DNA of 64,000 bases, from the NCBI GenBank assembly GCA_036874045.1, contig JAZBRI010000010.1, forward strand, positions 82,001 through 146,000, read 5' to 3'. Source of the DNA: Cymodocea nodosa. Lineage: Eukaryota; Streptophyta; Magnoliopsida; Alismatales; Cymodoceaceae. The notes beneath the pieces were generated by a model. That model saw nothing but the letters and a program-made list of their open reading frames with translations, was not told the origin of the DNA and ran no database searches. The position numbers and the translations under genes were made by a program. Positions 25,101 through 34,552 of the stretch are shown here, one piece after another (the stretch's first letter is position 1; every line of letters starts with the position of its first letter).

Positions 25101-28100
25101 GTTTCTTTTTCCTTTGCTTAGGACATTCAACTTTCCTATGACCCAGTTCTTTATAGTAGTTATAGGCATCCTTCAAATTAGGGTATTTACCCTTAGATTT
25201 GTTTCTCCTGTTAAGTTTCTTATCATTCTTATCATAGCAGCCACGATTACTAGTAGCAGTAAAACTAGAAGACGTAGCATCTTCATTGGGATTAGATGCT
25301 AGATGACGAAGCTGTCGAGTATGTAAACTTGACCTAACCTTATTGATGACTAAAGATTGAACAAAGTTTTCATATGAGTGGGGAAGAGAAACAAGCAATA
25401 AAAGTGTTGCATCCTTATCTTCTATTTTTACTTCAATGTTTCTCAATTCCATCAAAATAGTATTTAATTGATCTAAATGTTCCTTAAGAGACATACCTTC
25501 ATTCAAAGAGAGAACAATCTTTGCTTCAAGAGCAACTTGTTTGTCAATGACTTAGTCATGTACAAATTTTCTAGGTTTACCTATAATCCTTTTGCAGTTT
25601 CTTCATCAGCAACTTCTACTATTACTTCATTTGCAAGACAATGTAAAATGGTGGAGTGGGCTTTCTCATTTTACGTAGCAAGCTCAACCTTGTCCAAATC
25701 TTAAGGTGGTGGTTGCACTAAAGGCATCCATATTCGTTGTTGCTTCAACAGAGCCTTCATCTTGATCTACCACAAGCTCAAACTATTTTTTCCTGTGATT
25801 GATCTTGAAACTATGTGATGACATTTTCCTATATGTGAAAGAGTTTCAATCCAACTTGGCTCTAATACTAGTTTGTAAGGAATTAATCTAACACAATAAT
25901 AAGAAAATGCACATATAAACAAGCATCACACAAGAGGACAAACAAATTTACATTGTTCACCACTAGGGCTACTCCATGGGTGGGCAGTGGACAGATTTTT
26001 ACTATCACAGGTGTAAAATTACATAGTACAGATGAAGGAGAAAACACCTACAGATTTCAGAAAAACACACTTCCTACGACCCCTCAGCTACCCTTTATAT
26101 AGAATAAAATAGGTCCCAATGAAGGGTGAAAAACTGACATGAGTTTCCAAAAAATAGTAACTAATGTTACTATTAAATACTGCATAATTGCAGGACATTT
26201 CAGATCTGTTTTAAACAGAGTAATGTCCAAACGTTTCAAATTCTGTCCTTTAATACAGAATTCAAGTCACATTAACACAAAAGATGCCTTATAAGGAAAG
26301 TTTCATTGTATACTAGCCTAAGTTCAAAAGAAGTTTGACAATATCCTAGATAGACAGGTTGAGGGTCATAGTTTGAACAACAAGAGGATATTCTTCCTAG
26401 TGCAATGAGTAAGTCAACCACTAGAGGAAGCAAATTGAGAGAAGGGCACAATACTCTAGTAGTTTGAAGATCTCATTTGGGACTTCATAAAGTCGTTGAG
26501 GGTGATAATATATTAGGAGGGAGAGAATGTTACACCCTATGTGAAGTTGGTGTAGACAGGTTGATGGTCATAGTTTGAACAACAAGAGGATATTCTTTCT
26601 AGTGCAATGAGTAGGTCAACCACTAGAGGAAGCAAATTGAGAGAAGGTCACAATACTCTAGTAGTTTGAAAATCTCATTTGGAACTTCATAAAGTCGTTG
26701 AGGGTGACAATGAATTAGGAGGGAGAGAATGTTACACCCTATGTGAAGTTGGTGTACTAAACTAGTTGAAGGGTCGATGAATATGAAGAGTCACATCCCA
26801 TGTCTATTGAGTTCCTTAGTGGAAGTAATGGTGGAAAAAGTCGTTCTATATACTACAAGAGTAAGTAGAACATTGATTGTTATGAGCAATAAAGAGTCAC
26901 AAGAGTGCAACCCAACAAGAGGATTTTGAAAGGACATCCCAGTTGACATGTCAATGGTCAACATGCAAGGAGATGTGGCCATGTGGGCAATCCTTGGAGG
27001 GGCATTACACATTGATGAGTCAATAGAAAATGAACTATTGCATGGAGAAAGTAACAATGCCACTCAAGATGTGCAACTCCTGAGTGGACAAGTCGGGTCT
27101 CTAGATAAAGGGGCACATAGGTGGAGGAGCAGAAAAGCTGTAAAGCAACAAGTGCTCAAACCCTCTTCATCAACAAGTGCTTCTTAGGGTGCAACATCCA
27201 TCGATGGTCACTTTCACCTTTAGTTTCCAATGAAAGTGCTTCTTAGGAGTTTGAGATGGGCTGACTAGAGATCAGGATTTCTGGTGCCGGTAGGGTTTGC
27301 ATTGGCTTGCAATTAATTTCATTACAAGGATATATATATATGCACATCAAGTCTAATAAGTGCTAGATATACAAGAAAAATTCAGGGACTTCATAGTATC
27401 ATTCTGACAACCATGGCAATCTGGGAATCAGAAGTGTGTCTATTATTACCTTACTCCATGTATGCTCATGATTCACCCTAAATAACTATGAAGGCACTTG
27501 CGTACTAGAAAGAACATTAGAGAGAGGGATGGGGAGATAGAGCATTAGAAATTTTATTGTTTGATGATAATTTATTTTTATGCCGATTGCTAAACCTGTT
27601 CTTTTCCAAAATCAACTATAATAAGCATAGTCTGACCCCATTTTAATTGACAAAAGTGCAGGGCTCATCTATGCTTTTGCTTGTAGCTTCTGTCAGTGGC
27701 TTTACAATATGAAGTTTTTTCTTTCACTTAATCTATATGCCATTCACCATTTTTAATTTTTTTTTCCAAATGTATCTTAATTTGCACTAATGAAACTTCA
27801 ATATATTTTTTACCCTGACTTTCTTGCTTCAATATGATGGAGCCACTGGTTCTTTCTTGTGGTTTCTGCAGTGCCCTAGATGGAGTTGTGAACTTATGGG
27901 AAATTCAGTCCAATGGGTATATTTCCTTCTCTCCTTATTATCTTGCATGGCTTTCTCAAATTTTTTATTTCAAGCCACATGTTTATATGTCCTTGTTAAG
28001 GCATTAGTTCAGTAAACTTAGCAGTAACTGCATAATATGAAACTGTTTGAAAAGGAATAAAATTATTTTTATGCTATTATCTCAACCAATGATCCAAAAT

Positions 28101-30321
28101 AAAAAGATTATCTTTCTGCGTTGTCTAGTTATACTTAAATATCTTAGGATACAGCCATTGGTTCAAAATTTGTTTCATTTATATATCATAGTATGATGTT
28201 ATTCAAATTTTCACTGTATTTCTATGGTTCTGTTGCAATCATAGGTCTTCTGTTTCACTCCTTAGTGCTACAAATTGTGGTTCTTTAAAGGGGAGATGGC
28301 CTGAAGATATAGCCTGGCATCCTGATGGAGATCATATATTCGCTACTTATACTGCTGATGGAGGCGACTCACAAATTTCTATCCTAAATTTAAATGTGTC
28401 CGGAGATGTAAGTCGTGCTCAAGTAATATCTAATGCACCTTTTATTTTTCCCAACATATGGATATCGAAGGTAAAGAAATAAAATTCATGGAGCCAAGGA
28501 TTGTTCTTTCCTAAATTTCATTGTGAGAAATGCTCTGCCTACTAGTTGGCATAGGAAAGTACAAGGTGCATTGTACGACTGACCAAACGTGTGAATCATG
28601 CTTGTATACAAAACTAAGGGTTATGAAACTAATAATAAACCATTTATAAGAAACACATTGCAATCTAGGATGGATTGAATTTCAGAATTCATTTATCTGC
28701 ATGCTTTATTTTTGTTTTCTTGAAGAATCTAATATATTATTGTAATTGGAACATAGACCTAATAGTAATCTTTTGAACAATAGCATTGGTATTTCAAGCA
28801 AAGGCGGCTTGCAATCTCTATCTATCAATTTCAAATTTAAACTTAATGAGGGTTTTAAAAGAATGCGGCCTATAGCTCATTCTGTCTCCATGATAAATTT
28901 GATTCAAATGGAATTCTCTTTCAATAATCTACAAGAAATAGCCTTTCACATCATTTTAAAATAAATTTCAATAATAAAATCATAATCACAAATAAATCAT
29001 GAGAAGTTTTGTCAATCATCAAAATAATCATAATTAGACTATAACTAATCAATAGGATTAACTGAGGCATTTGTTTAGCATGGAATACACGAGCCATTTT
29101 TATCTAAAGTAACTTGCGATCTTCGATCCAAAACTACTATTCTTCTGCAGCAAATGAGACATTCTGCTGTTGCAGATAAATATATCTGCAATTACTATTT
29201 GAAAATGATTAGACACTTGTTGTCAATAGAATTTGATAAAAAATATTTCTCTTTTATCATCTCCATGGCTTGACTTGTAAATTCTTTTATGAACAGAAGC
29301 GAGTTTCTTTCTTAGAAGGGAAGCCACATCTGAAGGGTATCATAAATAATATACGCTTCATGCCATGGGCTGATGTATCCTTTGCAACTGGTGGAAGTGA
29401 TCATGTTGTTACTCTGTGGCATCAAAAGGACGATAGAAGCTCATGGAAACCAAAGGTTGTGCACAGAAACCTGCATACTTCTGCTGTGACAGGGGTTGCT
29501 GGACTGCAACAAAAGAACATGGTATTATCTGTTGGTTTGGACAAGAGAATCGTTGGGTTTGATTTGCTGACATCAAGAAGCGATTTCAAACATCAAATAG
29601 AAAGCAAATGCATGAGCGTTCTTCTGAATCCATTTGACTTCAATTTATTTGTGGTGCAAACTGGGTATGTTGTCAGATTACGAACCATTCACATATACCA
29701 TAGTTAAATTTAGGGGTTAAACGTCCTGGAAATCTTACTTGCCCTTGATCTTATGGCTTCGCACAAATGCATTCATGCTTTTCCATGTTTTCGTAGTTAG
29801 TATCTTTTTTAATGGGGTAGCACTTGATGAAATCGGCTTTTTACTGTGAAATTGCAATATGGCATAGGGACTTATAACTCTTTTATACACCACAAATTGC
29901 AATATCTTGTTTTTGTTTCTGCAGTGTGTGTGTGATTATTTGCAGGTGACTTTTATTTGTCTCATGCATCACTTCATCATCTTCTGGTTTATCTTCTCCC
30001 AGGGTTCACGGGAAGCAGCTTAGGCTCTTCGACATTAGGTTAAGGCAGACGGAAATTCATTCGTTCGGTTGGAAGCAAGAAAGCAGTGAATCTCAATCTG
30101 CTCTCATCAATCAATCGTGGTCTTCCGATGGATTTTGCCTCTCGTCGGGCTCAGCTGACCCCTTAATACATATCTTTGATATCAGGTACAATGGTTGCAA
30201 CCCATCCCAATCCGTGCAAGCTCATCAGAAGAGAGTTTTCAAGGCAGCGTGGCACCGCTCCCTTCCACTGCTTATCTCCATATCGTCTGATTTGAACGTT
30301 GGATTACACAGGATACGGTAG
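19166..30321 (+). CDS. Coiled-coil and WD40-repeat protein, seven exons
   Basis: Exons 19166-19387, 19473-19860, 20027-20183, 27872-27916, 28245-28407, 29297-29664 and 30003-30321, all with GT-AG borders and matching phases, give 1662 nt (553 residues plus stop). Residues 1-40 are basic then acidic (EEEEE). About 43-97 form a coiled coil (DLVTLIDYRTDEVDRLRKAV, then LEKAERNLNALYSKL). About 98-230 are Ser/Lys-rich and probably disordered. From about 235 to the end come WD40 blades: LRCLELNPTNDQLF, SALDGVVNLWEI, WPEDIAWHPDGD, FATGGSDHVVTLWHQ, LFDIR, LSSGSADPLIHIFDIR, VFKAAWHRSLPLL. WD40 domains are binding scaffolds; partner and location are not shown by sequence. Reading straight past 19860 meets a stop at 19884, so the donor at 19861 is needed to keep the frame. 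Intron 3 is 7688 bp and full of retroelements. The gene converges with the syntaxin gene, 285 bp away. Confidence 0.87.
21519..21926 (-). repeat. 3' LTR of the copia element
   Basis: 408 bp and nearly the same as 25874-26277; contains a likely TATA box (CCTTTATATAGAAT on the plus strand at about 21743, an inverted TATATAAAGG on the sense strand). Confidence 0.9.
22196..23489 (-). pseudogene. copia reverse transcriptase and RNase H
   Basis: Segments 23241-23489 (RT start, WELVKIPKERRVIGSKWVFK), 22785-22976 (catalytic region), 22502-22723 (RT end, RPDIAYATSV) and 22196-22456 (RNase H, GYLDSNYAANVDGRRSMTSY, LSTTESKYM). The active-site box reads YVDN where YVDD is required, so the second aspartate is lost as well as the frame. 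Confidence 0.88.
23832..24826 (-). pseudogene. copia GAG-pre-integrase and integrase
   Basis: 24395-24826 has the pre-integrase zinc region (LWHMHLAHLSKKGL, then CEHCIF). 23832-24128 has the later integrase part (MNHTLLEMVICMLSNS, NRSPFNV). The core between, 24128-24394, is readable only with stops and frameshifts. Confidence 0.85.
25072..25706 (-). pseudogene. copia gag
   Basis: Residues resemble the gag polyprotein of plant copia elements (LKEHLDQLNTILMELRNI, LLLVSLPHSYENF). The zinc knuckle reads YNYYKELGHRKVEC: the last His and Cys remain but the first two Cys are Tyr, so it cannot bind zinc normally. Protease sequence should follow at about 24830-25070 and is broken. Confidence 0.85.
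25874..26277 (-). repeat. 5' LTR of the copia element
   Basis: 404 bp direct repeat of 21519-21926. Differences are scattered single bases and small gaps, showing some age since insertion. Confidence 0.9.
26351..26755. repeat. 202-bp tandem duplication of a chromodomain/PPT segment
   Basis: Units 26351-26552 and 26553-26755 begin TAGACAGGTTGA and end with TGTTACACCCTATGTGAAGTTGGTG; they differ at only a few bases (for example TGAGGGTC against TGATGGTC). Confidence 0.9.
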
Positions 30322-30606
30322 TTTCTTTTTGGGGAAAGTGTCTATGGGGTTCGTTTCTTTTTGGGTCACTACTTTATCCTGGCAGGTGGTGTATTATTGA
30401 TCATGTATTTGTGCATATCGAATGAAGACTTATTTGTTTCAGTAGAGAAATAATTCAATCATTCGTATACTATTGGCATATGGCATGAATATAACACAAT
30501 ATCATACGGATCTAAGTTTCTCTGTCTGCTTGATCAAACAAACATCGGAACGACAAACAATCGAAATATATCGAAATCCAAAGATACGAGGAAGCAGAGC
30601 CGAGCA
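30322..30606. other. Shared 3' region between convergent genes
   Basis: 285 bp between the WD40 stop and the syntaxin stop. Both 3' UTRs must lie here or overlap. No further gene. Confidence 0.5.
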
Positions 30607-31527
30607 CTACTTCCTGGTGGCGATAGGAATCACTATGATGAGGATGATGATGATGAGGATCAAGATGCCGATAAACGTCCACTTGCGTGTGTTCTTCTGG
30701 AAGCTCCTGGCGACCTGCAGCCGCTCTGCCCCCACTCGGACGAAGGAGTTGGCCCTGTTTACGTGGCTCTCTATGTCGTTGATATGCTCCCCCTGTTCCG
30801 CCACCAGCACGGACATGTCGAGGAAGACCTGGTGCAGCTCGGCGAGGCTTCTCTCCAGCTCCTTGGATGCCCCGTGCCTCTCGCGTATCTCCGTGATTAC
30901 GTCCATCACCTCCCCCCTCCCGCCTTCCTGCTGGATGGCACGCTGCAGAAACCTCTCCGCCTCCCCCGTGGATATGAGGGTGTCCAGCGTGGCGTCGTCG
31001 GGCTTGGCTCCCGTGACGGTGTAGTAGCGCCTCTCCACGGCCTCCCTGTAGTCGGACGCGGACCTCTCCCTGACGCCGTTGAAGGCCTCCATGGTGTCCT
31101 TGAGCTTCCTACGCAGCCCCGCCACGACGGACGTCCTGGTCCGGTCGGTGGAGGAATTGGGGCCGCAGCCGGGAACGGAGCGGTTGGCGGCATTGGCGCG
31201 GTCGAGCGACTCGAGGCGAATCTTGACGAGCTTGGCCTTCTTGAGGGCGGAGGCGACGTCGGCGTCCATGCGGGCGCGGAGAGCGCGGATGGCGGAGGGT
31301 TGGTGGAGGGTCTTGGTGCTCTCGTTGGAGTCATGGAGGCTCTTCTGGAGAGTTTCCAGATCCTTGAGCTCGTCCTTCACGCCCTCTACGTCCTCGAAGA
31401 ACTTGTCCAGATTGGCGCCCCCTGCAGAATCCGATTGCTGCTGCGGCTGCATCATCTGTATGCCGCCGCCGCCGCTCTCCAGGTCTCGCCCCCCGTCATA
31501 CTTTCCGAACGAGAACAAATTATTCAT
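30607..31527 (-). CDS. Plasma-membrane-type syntaxin (Qa-SNARE, SYP12-like)
   Basis: Single-exon 306-residue protein. It starts MNNLFSF, has an N-terminal Habc bundle (about 38-160, with NLDKFFEDVEGVKDEL and the conserved ANRSVPGCGPNSSTDRTRTS), a Qa-SNARE motif (about 205-272, RHGASKELERSLAELHQVFL, with the central-layer Gln in VLVAEQGEHINDIE) and a C-terminal membrane anchor (about 282-303, Ile/Leu-rich) followed by ATRK. Qa-SNAREs of this group pair with SNAP33- and VAMP72-type partners to drive vesicle fusion at the plasma membrane. Length fits the shorter SYP12 members rather than SYP121, which has a C-terminal extension. GC-rich. Antisense open frames across it are shadows. Confidence 0.92.
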   Translation of the reverse strand: MNNLFSFGKYDGGRDLESGGGGIQMMQPQQQSDSAGGANLDKFFEDVEGVKDELKDLETLQKSLHDSNESTKTLHQPSAIRALRARMDADVASALKKAKLVKIRLESLDRANAANRSVPGCGPNSSTDRTRTSVVAGLRRKLKDTMEAFNGVRERSASDYREAVERRYYTVTGAKPDDATLDTLISTGEAERFLQRAIQQEGGRGEVMDVITEIRERHGASKELERSLAELHQVFLDMSVLVAEQGEHINDIESHVNRANSFVRVGAERLQVARSFQKNTRKWTFIGILILIIIILIIVIPIATRK

Positions 31528-34500
31528 CCTCGTCTTCTTCTTTCTTGCTCCTGCAACTCGTCCTCTATCTCTATCCCCAACTCTAAGAGATCTTTATCCC
31601 CAACTCCAAGAGACGGAAAGGCTTCCGAGAGAAATTGTATAAGAAGACAAAGTAGACAAGCAAAAAGCACACGGTTTTGGTTCGTTGATCGATTCTTCTC
31701 TCTTCCAAATTGTCGCCTCCAAAGATGACACGGTTTTCCTCGGGTGAGATGCCGGTCAACGCAATTTTTTTCCATCCTTCGTCATATCATTTTCTTCTTG
31801 AAAATCTACAAAATTATTGTTTCACTGCTTGAAATTAACTCAAAAAGAAAATGACCTTTAAAAAGAGAAGTTCATTTCTCAAAATATATGCCATTTCTAA
31901 GAACACCTTCATGGGAGAGTGAAGGAAGATTTTAAGTTCTCGATGAATGTCAATGCAGTACAAGAGATGTTGCAGCTAATTCAAAGTTACATAACTAATG
32001 CAGACTTTAAGCTAACTAACTCTTGCTTTTCATGAATCCTGGAATCTTTTGATCCTCCTTGAGCCCTTTTTATTTTCATTCATCTTTGCTTGATGTATAT
32101 CTTATGACATCTTTTTTTTCTCATATTGATTTTCTTTGACTTTTGTTTTACCTCTTTTTACCATATATCTTGCAACAAATTTAATATATACCCTGCTACA
32201 TATTTATTATTAAGTTTTATATTATCAAAATCAATTGAAACAAATTTTCTTAACAAATATATCAATTTCTAATATTTTTCATAATGTTGTAATATTATGA
32301 AATATAATCATTTGACTTTCAATTTCATATGTATGTGTCTGTATGTACGTATGTATAATGACATTACATTTATATCTTTAATTACACGTATCAATAAGTC
32401 AACAACATACTTACGTATACGTATTTTATAAAAAAAAAATACACGTAGTTCACATGCACAAATATTTTAGACTTTTAAATTATATATATTTTATACAACG
32501 ACGTCGCATGTCTAATAGAAAAAAAAAAAAACAAAATTCTTGAGTCACACGGCACGGCACTTTTTCTCCCGGTAGGCGGCTCCGTTTTTGCTGGCGTCAC
32601 TCCCGCGTTTTTCCTGCTGCCCAACCTGATGGACTTCCACTCATCACCGTTGATGCTTTCAACGGTTGTAATCAAGAGACGCGCAAGTCGTAAGTCACAC
32701 CTCGTTCTAACTCTCACCAGCCTGGCGTCCGTGCTCGACGCATGGGTGCCCACACCACAATCGTGAGTCGACTCAGATCAAATGGCGTATCGTTCCAACT
32801 CTAAAAATATTGATGATGAATCTGTTCCACGCTGACGGCTGATCGAACAACAACAACAAACTTGGAAATGGGAACATATATAACCATGCATGGAAAAATA
32901 GCTCTCGTAAGCAACGAGGAACCCAATGGTGTGGAACATCTATATGCATCTGCGTCGTGAAATGAGGGAAATGTCTACTCTAAAATTCCGTTGGAGTTTT
33001 TGAATCATAGATGTATTTATCGTAATCTGTTTCGAAGTCAAAGTTCAGGTTGAGTCATAAATTGATGGCATGACACAGGAGTGAATTTTCTTCAGGAGGA
33101 TGATCGATGATATATTTATTTCAAGTTGGAGATCGAAATATGGACCAGGAGCATTTTATCTTAATGTAGTGTTTTGGGGTTGTGATATCGATCGACACTC
33201 CACTTGTATACCTTAATTACCTTGCAAGCCATATCAAACACTCATTTTTAATTTTAAATAAGAGTCGAAATGTACGCCTATTCCAGTTCAGCCGGTTGCC
33301 AGGTGAGTGACTGGTGTTCTACGGTGCATGTGAAAATGAAGAGGGGTGGGACTGGGTAATCCGTGGTAGGACGAATGACTGCGGGAGGAAGGGGGAAAGG
33401 AGAGTGTGAGGAAGTGGCCGTGCTTAGGAGATGATGATGATTTGGTCGGTGTAATCTTTTGGTCAACGAGAGAAGGGGAGAAAGAGACGACGAGGAGAAA
33501 ACATGGTGTAGGCAATATTGTTAGTATGTATGTTTCTCTCAGATCCTTTGGTGAAGATTGTCTGTCAAGTGTTCGATGAATTGACACCATGGGTAAGTGC
33601 ACTATTTTTGGATTACTAGTTCCTAATGTTGTTAACACACTATTCTTTGAAATGTTTGTGCGAGAAACCATAACTGGAGTCCAAAAAAGTGCGAGGTGGT
33701 GAACAGAGGAAATGGATGGAAACACAAATCATCGAACAGGTATGGGCACTCCCATAAGCTAATTAATATTCTAGGATTTACGGAGTTTAAAACTTGATTA
33801 TGGATATGAATGAATGACTTAATAGCTTCACCACCTTATATGTGTGGAGCTTGGTGAGTTCCATTGTTTTTTTTGTTTTTTTAAGTATGGGTATGAGTGG
33901 TGGATTAATGACCTAAGTAGGGATGGACAATTAAGCATGTTCAAGTGAGTATGGTGTTTTGTGATTTTGATCTAGATGTTTTGGATATAAACTATCATTC
34001 TCATAGTACAATATAATTCTCATGCTGTGCTTGAATTTATTTGAGTCTCGATTTGTTGTACTTTGTCTATACAAAGAGAAATTGGATAGAATGGTGTAAA
34101 CAATAAAAAAACACTGTGGTATCCCTATAATACTTTGGTTCTATTATAATGGCTTTATGTATTTGAGACCATTGTAGGAGAATGATAGTTCGATGTTTAT
34201 GTGACAAATCCTTTGAAACAAAGATGTAGGAACCCTTGTCCATTGTGCAAGTTTCAATAAATACTATTGTAAGTGGAAAATAATTGTGATACAAAGAAAT
34301 TCTCACTACAATGCAAGTAATAAATTTATGTGGCATGCATTTGTTTTGTTGGTGCATATGGCTATTGATATAATAATGGTGATGTGCTACATTTGTTTTA
34401 TGAAATGAAAATGTTGTTATTATGTGATACTTGACCCTTGTACAGTGTCAAAATATTAGAATTCTACATCTTTAGTGGAAGGAACCTAATATGGGACCAT

Positions 34501-34552
34501 ATAAGAGGCTTTACCTCAATATGTTACATCCTTGGTGAAGAGTTCATTGAGT
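31528..34552. other. Intergenic region, no confident gene
   Basis: 31528-31780 is the syntaxin 5' UTR/promoter side. 31800-32470 is AT-rich. 32475-32753 (92 codons, minus) and 33288-33725 (145 codons, minus) are open but show no domain or family wording; the second is Ser/Pro/His-rich. 33740-34550 is AT-rich with no recognisable coding. Confidence 0.45.

Larger units (their letters stand above)
21519..26277 (-). mobile_element. Ty1-copia retrotransposon, complete outline but defective
   Basis: 4759 bp with direct LTRs 21519-21926 and 25874-26277 (TGTAAGGAATT...ATTAACA). A primer site just inside the right LTR (minus strand TAGTATTAGAGCCAAGTTGG, close to TGGTATCAGAGC, initiator-Met type) and a purine tract at about 21927-21940 give minus orientation. 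Flanks TAAAA/CAAAA match at 4 of 5 bases. Domain order gag-PR-IN-RT-RNase H is that of Ty1-copia. Numerous stops make it inactive. Confidence 0.9.
20836..26765 (+). mobile_element. Chromovirus (Ty3-gypsy) remnant, split by a copia element
   Basis: 20860-21030 reads, with a frameshift, as the integrase core of a Ty3-gypsy element (SDRDTH, then ELLGTKLNFSTANH). After the copia insertion, 26336-26450 reads as a chromodomain (ILDRQVEGHSLN, then FFLVQ and LEEAN, with Trp codons turned to stops). It is followed by a purine-rich GGAGGGAGAGAA and TGTTACACCC, typical for polypurine tract and LTR start. Gag, protease and RT are absent. The right part is duplicated in tandem. Confidence 0.7.
20184..27871 (+). 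other. Giant retroelement-filled intron 3 of the WD40 gene
   Basis: The exon ending ACAAG at 20183 (donor GTAACA) joins the exon starting TGCCCTAGATGG at 27872 (acceptor CTGCAG) in phase, completing TSALDGVVNLW. Everything between is intron, including a chromovirus fragment, a copia element and a 202-bp tandem duplication. The stretches 20184-20835 and 27200-27871 show no gene. Confidence 0.82.

Noticed and set aside
26948-27187. 79-codon plus-strand ORF in intron 3 of the WD40 gene
   Set aside because: No similarity to known domains; probably part of the chromovirus LTR or intron sequence.
30763-31728. 321-codon open frame on the plus strand and 31079-31642 (187 codons)
   Set aside because: Antisense shadows of the GC-rich syntaxin exon; no domain wording, whereas the minus-strand frame gives a full Qa-SNARE.
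32475-33725. Two minus-strand ORFs of 92 and 145 codons
   Set aside because: No recognisable motif, no splice partners found, composition not convincing; left as unassigned.
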